The notes under the pieces: generated by a model | What the model was told of the DNA's origin: nothing | The model's database searches: none | What the model saw: only the letters and a program-made list of their open reading frames with translations | Program-made: the position numbers and the translations under genes | Shown: in pieces, positions 46,946 to 57,558 of the stretch | Layout: the number at the start of each line of letters is the position of its first letter | Numbering within the stretch: the stretch's first letter is position 1 | Origin: an uncultured Pelagibacteraceae bacterium | Lineage (GTDB): Bacteria; Pseudomonadota; Alphaproteobacteria; Pelagibacterales; Pelagibacteraceae | Assembly (NCBI GenBank): GCA_902591775.1 | Contig: CACJBW010000002.1 | Location: 1 to 64,000 of the forward strand | Length of the DNA: 64,000 nt | Reading direction: 5' to 3'

Positions 46946-47998
46946 TTAATTAAAATTTTGTGATGTTAGTTCATGCAATCGACTAACTGTTCTTTTGAAA
47001 GGCTTTTTCATACTATTAGTGGATTCGAGTGAATTTAATTCAACTTCTGATTTGATCATCAATGGTATTTTTTTTTCATAAATAATATCGATAAAAGTAA
47101 TAAACCTTTGTTGCTGGTTAGAATTACTTTCATTAAAGTGAGGTAGATTTTCAATAAAAATAAAGTCGCTCTCGTTAGCAATTTTAATGTAGTCCTCAGA
47201 TCCAAGATTTCTATTACAAATTTCGTCAAATGAAACCTTAAGAACTCCTTCATGAAAGTTATCAAATACTAATTTTCGACCCTTCACATATAATATCTTA
47301 GTCGTTTGTTTTTTATTCTTTGTGGCTTTTCTAAAAGATTTATTAAACTTAAAATTAGATGAATTATCTATTGGTGATAAAAATCGACTTAAATTTGAAT
47401 TTTTTGTAGCTCTATAATCTTCCTCAATTTTAAGTTCTAATTCAGTGCAATTTTTTTTTAAAATGTTTAAAAAAGGGATGAATTGATCTCTTTGTAATCC
47501 ATTTTTATATAAATCTCTAATATTTGTATTTGAAGAAAAAATAACTTTTATATTTTCATTAAATATTCTTTCAAATAACTTACCTAAGATCATAGCATCA
47601 ACAATATTTGATACTTGAAATTCATCAAAATATAATATTTTTGTTTTGTCACTTAAATTTTTAACAAATTTTTCTAACCCATTGTCATTTCCTTTCTTTT
47701 TATTTTCAAATATAAAATCATGAAATTCAACCATAAACTCATTAAAGTGTAATCTTGATTTTTTTTCTTTTAAACTTTCAAAAAAAAAATTTAAAATCAT
47801 AGTTTTACCTACACCTACATCGCCAACTAAATAAAAGCCTAGTTTATTTTTTTTATCTTTGAATAATTTTTTAATAAATGACTGATTGAAATTAAGATTG
47901 TAAAATTCACTTAATTTTTGGACTATTTCTATTTGATTTTCGTTTATTTCTAAGTCCTTATTTTCGCAGTGCTTTAGATAAGATTTTTTCAAACTCAT
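46946..47998 (-). CDS. zapE: Cell division protein ZapE / AFG1-like ATPase
   Basis: GFYLVGDVGVGKTMILNFFFESL Walker A, RLHFNEFMVEFHDFI, LYFDEFQVSNIVDAMILGKLFERIF. Confidence 0.92.
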   Translation of the reverse strand: MSLKKSYLKHCENKDLEINENQIEIVQKLSEFYNLNFNQSFIKKLFKDKKNKLGFYLVGDVGVGKTMILNFFFESLKEKKSRLHFNEFMVEFHDFIFENKKKGNDNGLEKFVKNLSDKTKILYFDEFQVSNIVDAMILGKLFERIFNENIKVIFSSNTNIRDLYKNGLQRDQFIPFLNILKKNCTELELKIEEDYRATKNSNLSRFLSPIDNSSNFKFNKSFRKATKNKKQTTKILYVKGRKLVFDNFHEGVLKVSFDEICNRNLGSEDYIKIANESDFIFIENLPHFNESNSNQQQRFITFIDIIYEKKIPLMIKSEVELNSLESTNSMKKPFKRTVSRLHELTSQNFN

Positions 47999-48423
47999 TT
48001 TTTTGTTTTGAAATCTATTCCATATTCCGATCTTGGACCTTTTCTCAATCCATATGGGCCTGCTAAAAAAATTGTCATTGGTCTAGTCCCTGGCTTTAAA
48101 TCTACTCTATGGAAATTGTTAGCGGATCTAAATCCTATATATCCTGGTGCTCGCCAAAATTTTCCTGCTTTTAATGTTTCCCAGTACCCTCCTCTTAAAA
48201 TAATTGTAATGTAAGGAAACAAATGATTATGAACACCATCACCATGATCATCATCTAACATTTCATGTATTAGAATATTGAAAGGAAACCACTTTGGCCT
48301 GTGTCTGAATAAAATGTAATACCTATTCATCCAAGGTTTTGCTTTATCAAACTCTGGATGTGAAGGACCTCTATCTAAAACTACTTTTTTCCTTCCTAGT
48401 TTTTCAAGAATTTTTAAGAACAT
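47995..48423 (-). CDS. Cupin-like conserved hypothetical protein
   Basis: HEMLDDDHGDGVHNHLFPYITIILRGGYWET and FHRVDLKPGTRPMTIFLAGP cupin-like motifs. Confidence 0.7.
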   Translation of the reverse strand: MFLKILEKLGRKKVVLDRGPSHPEFDKAKPWMNRYYILFRHRPKWFPFNILIHEMLDDDHGDGVHNHLFPYITIILRGGYWETLKAGKFWRAPGYIGFRSANNFHRVDLKPGTRPMTIFLAGPYGLRKGPRSEYGIDFKTKK

Positions 48424-49694
48424 TACTCAATTTTAGTTAATGCATTATCTTTTATCAAATACATACTATTATTTAGAATATATGGTCTAGATATTTTTGA
48501 ATTATTAATTTTTTTTATGCTTTCTTGAATACCTGTTAAAGAATTAATAGTTACCAAACTTCCATTGCTTAGTGACACATAAACCTTATTTTTAGCGTGT
48601 ATAAATCCAACCGGCTTAATCTCAAGTTTATCTTTAAAATTTTTTAACACATCGGTAATTCTTATAACATTACCAGTTGGATCATCTATAACAAAAAGAT
48701 AACCTTCATTCGACACAGTAAAAATTAAATTTTCAATAATAGTTGGTCTTAAACTTGAGTTTATTGACTGAGCCCATTTTATAGCTCCTGTTCTAGCATC
48801 TATAGAATAAAATTCATTTTTATTATTAGAAAAATAAATAGTATTATTTTCAAACACTAGATCTGAATTCTCTAGACTAAAAGCATTTTGGTATATTGTA
48901 TTTTTTTGTGTAGGTGTTTGCCAAATAAGACTGCCATTATATACATCAAGTGCAGTAACGTCTCCTAAGTTATTTACAAAAAAAATAATTTCATCTTTTA
49001 TAACTATTGATAACTTTTTTTCTGATTTTATAAATGAGTTCTCGGTTTGAAAATTCCATATTTCATCACCATTATTTGAAGAAATAGCTCTAATAACATT
49101 ATCAAAATCAATTGTGTAAAAATTATCTTTAAACACTTTGATATTAGAATTAAAAGATGAGTTACTATATCTTGACCACAAAATTTTTCCTGTATTTAAG
49201 TTAACAGAATATATTTTTGACAAGTTATCACTTACTATTAACTTATTATCTATCTGAGCAAAATATAAAATTGGATTCAGTTTTTTTTCTTTTTTATTAT
49301 AATTATTTATTTTCCAAATCTCTTTAAGATTTTGATTTAATTTAAATATAGTACCCTTCCCATTGAAAAATATTATTTCATCAGAATTAGTAAAAAATAA
49401 TTCAGGTTGATAAAATTGAAATTTTTTTATTTTACTAAATTTATAATTTGTTATTTTTGTAAAGTTTGTATCAAAGTTTATATTTCCGTTGCTATTAGTC
49501 TTGTTGTTCTGAAATGGCTTATTTTTAAACTTAATTAATGATTTTATTTTTAAATCAGGATTTAGTTCATTTTTTATTGGTTCTATTTTTTCAAAAATAT
49601 TTATTGATCCATCATTAATTTCATTATCTTCTTTAGTAAGGTTACAGCTAGTAATAATTATAAAAATTAATATATATAGAAATCTTTTACTCAC
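48423..49694 (-). CDS. bamB: PQQ-repeat lipoprotein, BamB-like
   Basis: Lipobox-like ITSC; beta-propeller repeats with TGKILWSRYS, NNGDEIWNFQT, YNGSLIWQTPT, RTGAIKWAQS. Confidence 0.8.
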   Translation of the reverse strand: MSKRFLYILIFIIITSCNLTKEDNEINDGSINIFEKIEPIKNELNPDLKIKSLIKFKNKPFQNNKTNSNGNINFDTNFTKITNYKFSKIKKFQFYQPELFFTNSDEIIFFNGKGTIFKLNQNLKEIWKINNYNKKEKKLNPILYFAQIDNKLIVSDNLSKIYSVNLNTGKILWSRYSNSSFNSNIKVFKDNFYTIDFDNVIRAISSNNGDEIWNFQTENSFIKSEKKLSIVIKDEIIFFVNNLGDVTALDVYNGSLIWQTPTQKNTIYQNAFSLENSDLVFENNTIYFSNNKNEFYSIDARTGAIKWAQSINSSLRPTIIENLIFTVSNEGYLFVIDDPTGNVIRITDVLKNFKDKLEIKPVGFIHAKNKVYVSLSNGSLVTINSLTGIQESIKKINNSKISRPYILNNSMYLIKDNALTKIE

Positions 49695-50331
49695 CGAATT
49701 CTGAACGTAATCTTTTTTGAACTTCTAGTTTAATTTTAGGACTCACATTTTCTATATTCATAACTTGATCAAAAAAATCTTTGGACTTTTGTTTTTGGTT
49801 TTTTGCTAAGTAAAACTCAGCCATTAAATACATTGCTTGGGGTTTCCATATACTCTCTGATTTTATTACTGGATTAAGAATATTTAATAATTCGTTTTCT
49901 TGAACAAAGTCTGAATTAAATAGACCCTTCTTATAGATAGTTAAATTTTTAATTTCTTTATCAAGCGATACTTCATTTATAAGAAGGTCGAAATATGAAT
50001 TTATTTCATCACTAGACGTTATTAAATCATTATCAAGTAAGAAAAAGAAAGCTAATGGGGAATATGTTTTATCTTTAGTGTTTATGATTTCTATCAGATT
50101 ATTATTTATATTTTCTTTTTTATCTGTTTCAAAATTTGTAACAATTGAATTAAATTTATTCGCTAGCTTTCCTTTACTACTAGACTTGAACTCTTGATAG
50201 CCAAAAAAGGTGATCAATATTAAAATTATTAATATTAATAAAGTTATTAATTGTTTTCTTTTTGCAATTAAAAAATTTTTTAATTTTTCAACTCTTGTAT
50301 TTGTATTAATAATTTCTATTTCCTCATCCAT
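49687..50331 (-). CDS. TPR-like membrane protein (YfgM-type, upstream of bamB)
   Basis: One N-terminal TM (LITLLILIILILITFFGYQEF), helical C-terminus, overlaps bamB-like gene. Confidence 0.7.
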   Translation of the reverse strand: MDEEIEIINTNTRVEKLKNFLIAKRKQLITLLILIILILITFFGYQEFKSSSKGKLANKFNSIVTNFETDKKENINNNLIEIINTKDKTYSPLAFFFLLDNDLITSSDEINSYFDLLINEVSLDKEIKNLTIYKKGLFNSDFVQENELLNILNPVIKSESIWKPQAMYLMAEFYLAKNQKQKSKDFFDQVMNIENVSPKIKLEVQKRLRSEFGE

Positions 50332-52999
50332 TGATCATATTCCTTAGAACATATTGTAGAATACCACCGTTCTTGTAGTATTCTAATTCATTTTTAGTGT
50401 CTATTCTGCATAACATTTTAATTTTTTTAATTTCCCCTGTTGCATATTTAATTTCAACTTCTAAATGATCGCCAGGATCAATTCCTTTCTCAAGACCTAA
50501 TACTGATATTAATTCTGACCCTTTTAAGTTTAAATTCTGTCTATTCATGTTTTCTACAAACTGTAAAGGTAAAACACCCATTCCTATAAGATTTGATCTA
50601 TGTATTCTTTCAAAACTTTCTGCAATCACAGTTTTTACACCTAATAATTTTGTTCCTTTTGCTGCCCAATCTCTTGAAGAACCAGTTCCATATTCTTTTC
50701 CCCCAAATACAACTAAATCTGTTCCTCTTTTTTTGTATTCAACAACTGCATCATAAATAGGCATTACTTTTTCATCAGGATATAATTTAGTGAAACCTCC
50801 CTCTGTTCCTGGAGCCATTTCATTTTTAATTCTAATGTTGGCAAATGTTCCTCTCATCATTACTTCATGATTTCCTCTTCTTGCACCATAAGAATTATAA
50901 TCCTTGGGCAAAATTTGATGCTTCATAAAATAATTTCCTGTTGGGCTTTCTTTTTGGATGCTTCCAGCCGGAGATATATGGTCTGTTGTTACCATATCCC
51001 CTAAAATTAATAATGGTCTTGCATCTTTTATTTCCTTAAAACCCTCTGGTTCATCAGGTAAATTTTCAAAGAATGGAGGTTTTTTTACATAGGTAGAGTT
51101 TTCTTCCCAATTATAAATACTTCCTTTGTCCACTTTAATTTTTTGCCATTGCTCTGGCCCTTCTGAGACATTTGAATATCTATTAACAAACATTTCTGGG
51201 TTTAAAGATTGCTTAAGAGTATCCTCAATCTCTTTGTTAGAAGGCCAAATATCTTTTAAATAAACATCTTGTCCTTTGATATCTTTGCCTAGGGAATCTT
51301 TATACAAATTCATTCTCATAGATCCTGCAATTGCATAGGCTACTACAAGAGGAGGTGAAGCTAAATAATTTGCTTTTACTAATGGAGAGATCCTTCCTTC
51401 AAAGTTTCTATTTCCAGATAAAACTGAGACAGCGTATAAATTATTTTCTTTAACAGCATCAGTAATGTTATCTGGTAAAGGTCCAGAGTTACCAATACAA
51501 GTTGTGCAACCATAACCAACTAAATTAAACCCTAATTCATCTAAATATTTGCTTAAACCAGCTTTATCTAAATAGTCAGTAACAACTTGTGATCCAGGTG
51601 CTAATGAAGTTTTAACCCAAGGTTTAACAGTTAAACCTTTTTCAATTGCATTTTTGGCCAACAATCCTGCACCAATTAATACATTTGGGTTGGAGGTATT
51701 CGTACATGACGTAATAGCTGCTATTAATATATCTCCATCTTTTATCTCAAAATCTGTGTCTTTAACTTTTGCTACTGTTGGATCAGTTTTTTTACATATA
51801 TCTTCAAAAACTTTTATAAAATTTTTTGATGCCTCTGTTAAAAGAACTTTGTCTTGTGGTCTTTTTGGCCCAGAAATTGTTGGAACCACTGTAGACATAT
51901 CTAGAGATAAAGTATCAGTAAAAACAACATCTTTGCTTGCCCACAAATTTTGTTCCTTTGCGTATTTTTCTACGATTTGAATATTCTCTTTTGATCTTCC
52001 TGAAAATTCTAAATATTTTAATGTTTCTTCATCAATTGGAAAAAATCCACAAGTAGCACCATACTCTGGTGCCATGTTTGCAATAGTTGCTCTATCAGCA
52101 AGTGTTAGATTTTTTAGACCTTCTCCATAAAATTCTACAAATTTGCCTACAACACCTTTGTCTCTTAACATTTTCACCACTGTTAAAACTAGATCGGTAG
52201 CAGTTGTACCTTCAGGTAGCTTATTTTTCATTTCAAACCCAATAACTTCTGGTATCAACATTGATATAGGTTGTCCTAGCATACCTGCTTCTGCTTCAAT
52301 TCCTCCAACACCCCAGCCTAGTACTGATAAACCATTAACCATTGTAGTATGACTATCAGTACCAACAAGCGTATCTGGGAATAAGTATTCTTTATCTTCA
52401 AATTTTTCGTTCCAGACTACTTTTGATAAATATTCTAAATTTACCTGGTGACAAATTCCAGTGCCTGGTGGGACAATTCTAAAATTATTAAAGGCTTGCT
52501 GTCCCCATTTTAAAAAAGAATATCTCTCAAAGTTCCTGTCAAACTCAATATCAACATTCTCTTTTAATGAATTCTTTGTTGCAAACTTATCCACTTGAAC
52601 AGAGTGGTCGATTACAAGATCAACTGAAGAAAGAGGGTTGATAGTATTTGGATCTTTGTTCTTTTCCTTAACTGTATCTCTCATTGCAGCAAGATCAGCA
52701 ATAGCTGGTATACCTGTATAATCCTGCAAAAGCACTCTTGCAGGTCTATATGCAATTTCTGTTTTGGATTTTTTTGAATTTAACCACTCTTTAATCGCCA
52801 AAATTTGTTCTTTATTAACTGTCACGTTGTCTTCATATCTAAGAAGATTTTCAAGTAAGACTTTTATTGATTTTGGTAATTTATTTATTCCCTCTAAGCC
52901 ATTTTTCTCTGCTTCTTTTAGCGAATAAAAAGAATAATTTTTTCCATATACTGATATTTCTTTTAGACAATTAAATGAATTTTGGTGTCCTGGTTTCAT
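50324..52999 (-). CDS. acnA: Aconitate hydratase
   Basis: 891 aa; DSHTTMVNGLSVLGWGVGGIEAEAGMLGQP, ITSCTNTSNPNVLIGAGLLAK, GYGCTTCIGNSGPL, YGTGSSRDWAAKGTKLLGV. Confidence 0.98.
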   Translation of the reverse strand: MKPGHQNSFNCLKEISVYGKNYSFYSLKEAEKNGLEGINKLPKSIKVLLENLLRYEDNVTVNKEQILAIKEWLNSKKSKTEIAYRPARVLLQDYTGIPAIADLAAMRDTVKEKNKDPNTINPLSSVDLVIDHSVQVDKFATKNSLKENVDIEFDRNFERYSFLKWGQQAFNNFRIVPPGTGICHQVNLEYLSKVVWNEKFEDKEYLFPDTLVGTDSHTTMVNGLSVLGWGVGGIEAEAGMLGQPISMLIPEVIGFEMKNKLPEGTTATDLVLTVVKMLRDKGVVGKFVEFYGEGLKNLTLADRATIANMAPEYGATCGFFPIDEETLKYLEFSGRSKENIQIVEKYAKEQNLWASKDVVFTDTLSLDMSTVVPTISGPKRPQDKVLLTEASKNFIKVFEDICKKTDPTVAKVKDTDFEIKDGDILIAAITSCTNTSNPNVLIGAGLLAKNAIEKGLTVKPWVKTSLAPGSQVVTDYLDKAGLSKYLDELGFNLVGYGCTTCIGNSGPLPDNITDAVKENNLYAVSVLSGNRNFEGRISPLVKANYLASPPLVVAYAIAGSMRMNLYKDSLGKDIKGQDVYLKDIWPSNKEIEDTLKQSLNPEMFVNRYSNVSEGPEQWQKIKVDKGSIYNWEENSTYVKKPPFFENLPDEPEGFKEIKDARPLLILGDMVTTDHISPAGSIQKESPTGNYFMKHQILPKDYNSYGARRGNHEVMMRGTFANIRIKNEMAPGTEGGFTKLYPDEKVMPIYDAVVEYKKRGTDLVVFGGKEYGTGSSRDWAAKGTKLLGVKTVIAESFERIHRSNLIGMGVLPLQFVENMNRQNLNLKGSELISVLGLEKGIDPGDHLEVEIKYATGEIKKIKMLCRIDTKNELEYYKNGGILQYVLRNMING

Positions 53000-53003
53000 A
53001 TTT

Positions 53004-53594
53004 TTAGTAATAAAAAGTTGCTATACAGCTTAATAAGAGAGCCGACATAACATAATTAAACCATTTAATAAATTTCTCATTTGTCGCGAATTTCCTCATA
53101 AATTTTCCAATTATAGTCCAAAAAATAATACTAATAACTGCAAACAAAAAGGCAATGCTTAAAAGCCAAATTGAATATGAAATAAAGTTACCACCAGTTT
53201 CTACATATGTTGAGACTGCAATTATAGCAACAATTACTCCTTTAGGATTTAGAAATTGATATAGAAATGTTTCAACAAAATTTACAGGTTTTAGATTATC
53301 ATTTTCACTTGATGATTTTGAAAATGATATTTTGTATGACAAATATATTAAAAAAATTGTTCCTGTTACAATTAAACATTTTTGAAGTATTGGATAAAGC
53401 TTAAATATATTTATTAAACCAAAATTAATTACTGCTAGCATAAATGTAAATCCAAAAATTACTCCTAACATTAAAGGAATAGTTTTTTTAAATCCGTGAT
53501 TAAACCCAGAGTGAGAGGCAACAATATTATTTGGTCCTGGTGAACAGCTCGTAACAAACATAAACAAACATAGAGACAGTAATTCGGGGTGCAT
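53004..53594 (-). CDS. LysE family translocator
   Basis: SPGPNNIVASHSGFNHGFKKTIPLMLGVIFGF motif, about 6 TM. Confidence 0.9.
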   Translation of the reverse strand: MHPELLSLCLFMFVTSCSPGPNNIVASHSGFNHGFKKTIPLMLGVIFGFTFMLAVINFGLINIFKLYPILQKCLIVTGTIFLIYLSYKISFSKSSSENDNLKPVNFVETFLYQFLNPKGVIVAIIAVSTYVETGGNFISYSIWLLSIAFLFAVISIIFWTIIGKFMRKFATNEKFIKWFNYVMSALLLSCIATFYY

Positions 53595-53596
53595 GT

Positions 53597-53938
53597 TTAT
53601 GCTACAGGCAAACCATTTTCTACTTTTTGGGATGGGTGAACAAGAACAACTTTGCCTTCCTCATCTATAGAACCAAGAATTAAAACCTGAGACACAATAC
53701 CTGCTATATTTTTTTCAGGAAAGTTACATATGCCAATTACTTGTTTTCCGACTAGATTTTCCTCATTATAATAATGAGTTATCTGTGCTGATGATTGCTT
53801 AATTCCTATATCTTTCCCAAAGTCAACCTCAACAACTAGAGATGGTTTCCTTGCTTTTTCATTTTTTTTTACCGATATTACTGTTCCTACTCTGATATCT
53901 ACTTTGTCATAAATGTCGTAGGTTATTTGTTCTTTCAT
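53597..53938 (-). CDS. csaA: tRNA-binding domain protein CsaA-like
   Basis: DKVDIRVGTVISVKKNEKARKPSLVVEVDFGKDIGIKQSSAQITHYYNEENLVGKQVIGICNFPEKNIAGIVSQVLILG. Confidence 0.93.
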   Translation of the reverse strand: MKEQITYDIYDKVDIRVGTVISVKKNEKARKPSLVVEVDFGKDIGIKQSSAQITHYYNEENLVGKQVIGICNFPEKNIAGIVSQVLILGSIDEEGKVVLVHPSQKVENGLPVA

Positions 53939-53963
53939 AGATTTAATATATAATTAAAAACAA

Positions 53964-55152
53964 ATGAGTACAGGAAATAATTTAGAAGAAATATATAGTA
54001 ATTCAATTAAAATACTAAAAGATTTAATTGCATTTAAAACTGTATCTGGTGAAAACAATACTCAACTAATTGACTATTGTGATAACATTTTAAATACATT
54101 GGGTGCGGTATCCTTTAGAACATATGATGAAGAAGAAAAAAGAGTAAATCTGTTTTCAACTATAAAAGCTAAAAAAAAGAGTAAAAAAAAACCAATAATT
54201 TTATCTGGACATACTGATGTGGTTCCAGTTTCTAAAGGATGGGCAACAGATCCTTTTGATGCAACAATCAAAGATGACAAATTGTTTGGTAGAGGCTCAT
54301 GTGATATGAAAGGATTTATAGCATGTGCATTAGCATACGCACCTATTTTTTCTTCATCAAATTTAGACAGAGATATTCATTTTTCATTTACGTTTGACGA
54401 GGAAACTGCTTGCATAGGTGCCCCTATATTGATTAAAGAATTAAAAAAAAGAGAAATTCATGATTGTATTTGCATAGTGGGTGAACCAACCAATATGAAA
54501 ATAATAGATGCACACAAAGGATGTTATGAATATACAACATATTTTGAAGGTCTTGCAGGGCATAGTTCACAACCAGAAAAAGGTGTGAGTGCAGTTGAAT
54601 TTGCTGCAAGATATGTGAATAAACTATTAGAATTAAAAGAAAATCTTAAATCTAGACAATTAAAAGACTCGATCTTTGAACCACCTTATTCAACTTTACA
54701 AATTGGTGGAATTTTTGGTGGCATAGCACACAACGTCATTGCTGATAAATGCCATGTAAACTGGGAGACAAGACCAGTAGTTAAAGAAGATGGAATTTTC
54801 TTAAATAACGAAATAGATAAATTTACAAATGAAATTCTTTTACCAGAAATGCAAAAAATTTATCCAAAATCTTCCATAAAAAAAAACTATAATTGGTGAA
54901 ATTACTGGCTTCGATAGAGTCCCTAACTCAGAAGCATGCGAGTTTGTTTCGAGTATAACTGGAGATAATTCTAGAGATGTAGTTTCTTTCGGTACAGAAG
55001 CAGGACTATTTCAGGAGATTGGAATTAGTACAGTTGTATGTGGACCAGGATCTATAAAGCAAGCTCATAAGATTGATGAATTTATAAAACTATCTGAAAT
55101 TAAAAAATGTATTAGTTTTTTAGATGGCATTAAAAATAAATCTTTAAATTAA
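53964..55152 (+). pseudogene. argE: Acetylornithine deacetylase-like M20 peptidase, frameshifted at A9 homopolymer (54878-54886)
   Basis: Frame 1 (53964-54899) holds GHTDVVPVSKGWATDPFDATIKDDKLFGRGSCDMKG. Skipping one A continues as TIIGEITGFDRVPNSEACEFVSSITGDNSRDVVSFGTEAGLFQEIGISTVVCGPGSIKQAHKIDEFI... to a stop at 55150-55152. Confidence 0.88.
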
Positions 55153-56582
55153 TTCCAACCACCAATAGATTTTACTTCTAAAAATTCTAATAAACCTTCT
55201 TTTCCACCTTCCCTTCCTATTCCAGAGTGTTTAAATCCTCCAAATGGAGCATCTACAGCTAGTGAAGCTGTATTAGCAACTATCATCCCAGATCTAAGCT
55301 TTCTTGCAACTCTTTTAACTTTTTCTTGATCTTCAGTTTGAATATAATTTGTCAAACCATAAGGAGTATCATTTGCAATTTCTATTGCCTCCTCCTCTGT
55401 TTCAAATGGAATTACTGATAATACTGGACCAAAAATCTCAGTTCTGGCAATTTCCATATTATTATTTACATCAACAAAAACAGTTGGCTTTACGTAATAA
55501 CCATCCTCTAAACCATCAGGTTTTCCAGGTCCCCCTGCTATTAAATTAGCACCCTCATCTATACCCTTTTTAATTAAACCTTGAATTTTATTATACTGTG
55601 TTTCTGATATTACCGGACCAATGTGATCTCCTTCTTTTTGGGGAATATCAACTTTATATTCGTTAGCAAATTTTTTTAATCTATTAATTGCATCATCATA
55701 AATTGATTTTTCTACCAGCATTCTTGTAGGTGCATTACATGATTGACCTGAATTTCTAAAACATCTTGCAGCTCCTCTTTCAATTGCCTCAGAATCTGCA
55801 TCTTTAAAAATAATATTTGCTCCTTTTCCACCTAATTCAAGACTTACTCTTTTAAAGTCTTTTGCTGCGTTTTGAGAAATTAGAGCTCCAGCTCTTGTTG
55901 AGCCTGTAAAAGATATCATATTTACATCTTTATGACTGGTCAGTGCATTACCTGTAGTTTCCCCATCTCCATTAACCAAATTAAATACACCTTTTGGAAA
56001 ACCTGCCTCATCAATAAGCTCTGCAAGTATCATCGATGATAAAGGTGCTAGCTCAGAAGGTTTTAAAATCATAGTACATCCTGCTGCTAAGGCTGGGATT
56101 ACTTTTAAACAAACTTGATTCATTGGCCAATTCCATGGTGTAATTAATACACAAACTCCTTTGGGTTCATAAATAATTCTCTGATCTTGCGCATGATCTC
56201 CTAAAGGTTTTTCAAAATCAAAAGCTTTAAGATACTTTATGAATGATTTCGTATGACTTGCTCCTGTGCCAGTTTGTAGTTTAGATGCAAAATCTTTTGG
56301 AGCACCCATTTCCATCATTATTGCTTCTGTAGTATCATTCCATCTTTTTTTATATAACTCATAAAACTTTTCTAATAGTTTAATCCTCTCTTCTTTTTTT
56401 GTGAAACCCCAAGTTTGAAAAGCAGTTTTTGCAGCTGATACTGCATCATCAACATCTTCTTTTCCACCCAGTGAAATAACTGCACAACTTTTTTCTGTAG
56501 CAGGATTTATTACTTGAATATCTTTAGAATTTTTTGGTTCTACCCATTTACCATTTATATAAAAATTTCTTTTTTCAAACAT
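55149..56582 (-). CDS. NAD-dependent aldehyde dehydrogenase
   Basis: LITPWNWPMNQVCLKVIPALAAGCTMILKPSE, FTGSTRAGALI, LELGGKGANIIF, NSGQSCNAPTRMLVE. Confidence 0.96.
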   Translation of the reverse strand: MFEKRNFYINGKWVEPKNSKDIQVINPATEKSCAVISLGGKEDVDDAVSAAKTAFQTWGFTKKEERIKLLEKFYELYKKRWNDTTEAIMMEMGAPKDFASKLQTGTGASHTKSFIKYLKAFDFEKPLGDHAQDQRIIYEPKGVCVLITPWNWPMNQVCLKVIPALAAGCTMILKPSELAPLSSMILAELIDEAGFPKGVFNLVNGDGETTGNALTSHKDVNMISFTGSTRAGALISQNAAKDFKRVSLELGGKGANIIFKDADSEAIERGAARCFRNSGQSCNAPTRMLVEKSIYDDAINRLKKFANEYKVDIPQKEGDHIGPVISETQYNKIQGLIKKGIDEGANLIAGGPGKPDGLEDGYYVKPTVFVDVNNNMEIARTEIFGPVLSVIPFETEEEAIEIANDTPYGLTNYIQTEDQEKVKRVARKLRSGMIVANTASLAVDAPFGGFKHSGIGREGGKEGLLEFLEVKSIGGWN

Positions 56583-56601
56583 ATATTAAGCTATCTGTTC
56601 T

Positions 56602-57558
56602 TTAGGCTTTTGCAAACAAATTTGTTAATTCATAAACAATTGTTGCAGCTGCTAAAGAAGTTACTTCTGCATGATCATATGCTGGTGCTACCTCAACTAC
56701 ATCTGCTGAAATTAAGTTTAGCCCTGACAATCCTCTTATAACATTTACAATTTCTCTTGTAGTCATACCTGCTATCTCGGGTGTACCAGTTCCAGGAGCA
56801 AAAGCTGGGTCTAGAACATCAATATCTATCGATAGATATAAAGCATTGTCTCCTACTCTGTTTCTAATTCTCTCAACTATTTTATCTATACCTTCTGTTT
56901 GAAATTCATCGCAATGAATTATTTTAAAACCAAAACTTTCATCGTTCTTAATATCTTCCCTGCTATAGAGTGGACCTCTAATTCCAACATGCATTGATGC
57001 ATCATCTAAAAATAAATTTTCCTCTCTGGCTCTCCTAAATGGTGTACCGTGTGTGTAAGGTGCTCCAAAATAAGTATCCCAAGTATCTAAGTGAGCATCG
57101 AAATGGACTAATGAAACTGGGCCTTTATTCTTTTTATTAATTGCTCTAAGCAATGGAACGGCTATTGTATGATCACCGCCAAGACTAATTATCCCACCTA
57201 CTTTATTTAAAAGATCTGTAGCACCAACTTCTATTTGTTTTATGGCTTCATCAATATTAAATGGATTACAGGCAATATCCCCTGCATCAGCAACTTGTTG
57301 TACTTTAAACGGCTCAACGTCGTAACTTGGATGATAATTTGTTCTCAAATGTCTTGAAGCTTGTCTTATACTCTGAGGCCCAAATCTTGCTCCAGGTCTA
57401 TAACTAGTTCCAGAGTCAAAAGGAACTCCTACAATTGCTACATCACAACTTTCAACGTCTCTTAATTCCGGCAATCTAGCGAAAGTTGATGGTCCCGCAT
57501 ATCTTGGTACTTTCGTTCCACTAACTGGTTGGATTGGTTTTTTATTTTTATCTTTCAA
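56602..57558 (-). CDS. speB: Ureohydrolase (agmatinase / guanidinobutyrase-type)
   Basis: SLGGDHTIAVPLLRA, VHFDAHLDTWDTYFGAPYTHGTPFRRA, LSIDIDVLDPAFAPGTGTPEIAGMTTRE. Confidence 0.9.
   Translation of the reverse strand: MKDKNKKPIQPVSGTKVPRYAGPSTFARLPELRDVESCDVAIVGVPFDSGTSYRPGARFGPQSIRQASRHLRTNYHPSYDVEPFKVQQVADAGDIACNPFNIDEAIKQIEVGATDLLNKVGGIISLGGDHTIAVPLLRAINKKNKGPVSLVHFDAHLDTWDTYFGAPYTHGTPFRRAREENLFLDDASMHVGIRGPLYSREDIKNDESFGFKIIHCDEFQTEGIDKIVERIRNRVGDNALYLSIDIDVLDPAFAPGTGTPEIAGMTTREIVNVIRGLSGLNLISADVVEVAPAYDHAEVTSLAAATIVYELTNLFAKA

Noticed and set aside
54881-54890. A-AAA-AAC heptamer in argE as programmed -1 frameshift site
   Set aside because: A -1 shift there leads quickly to a stop (cta taa); the C-terminal half is in the frame reached by dropping one A, so canonical -1 slippage does not explain it
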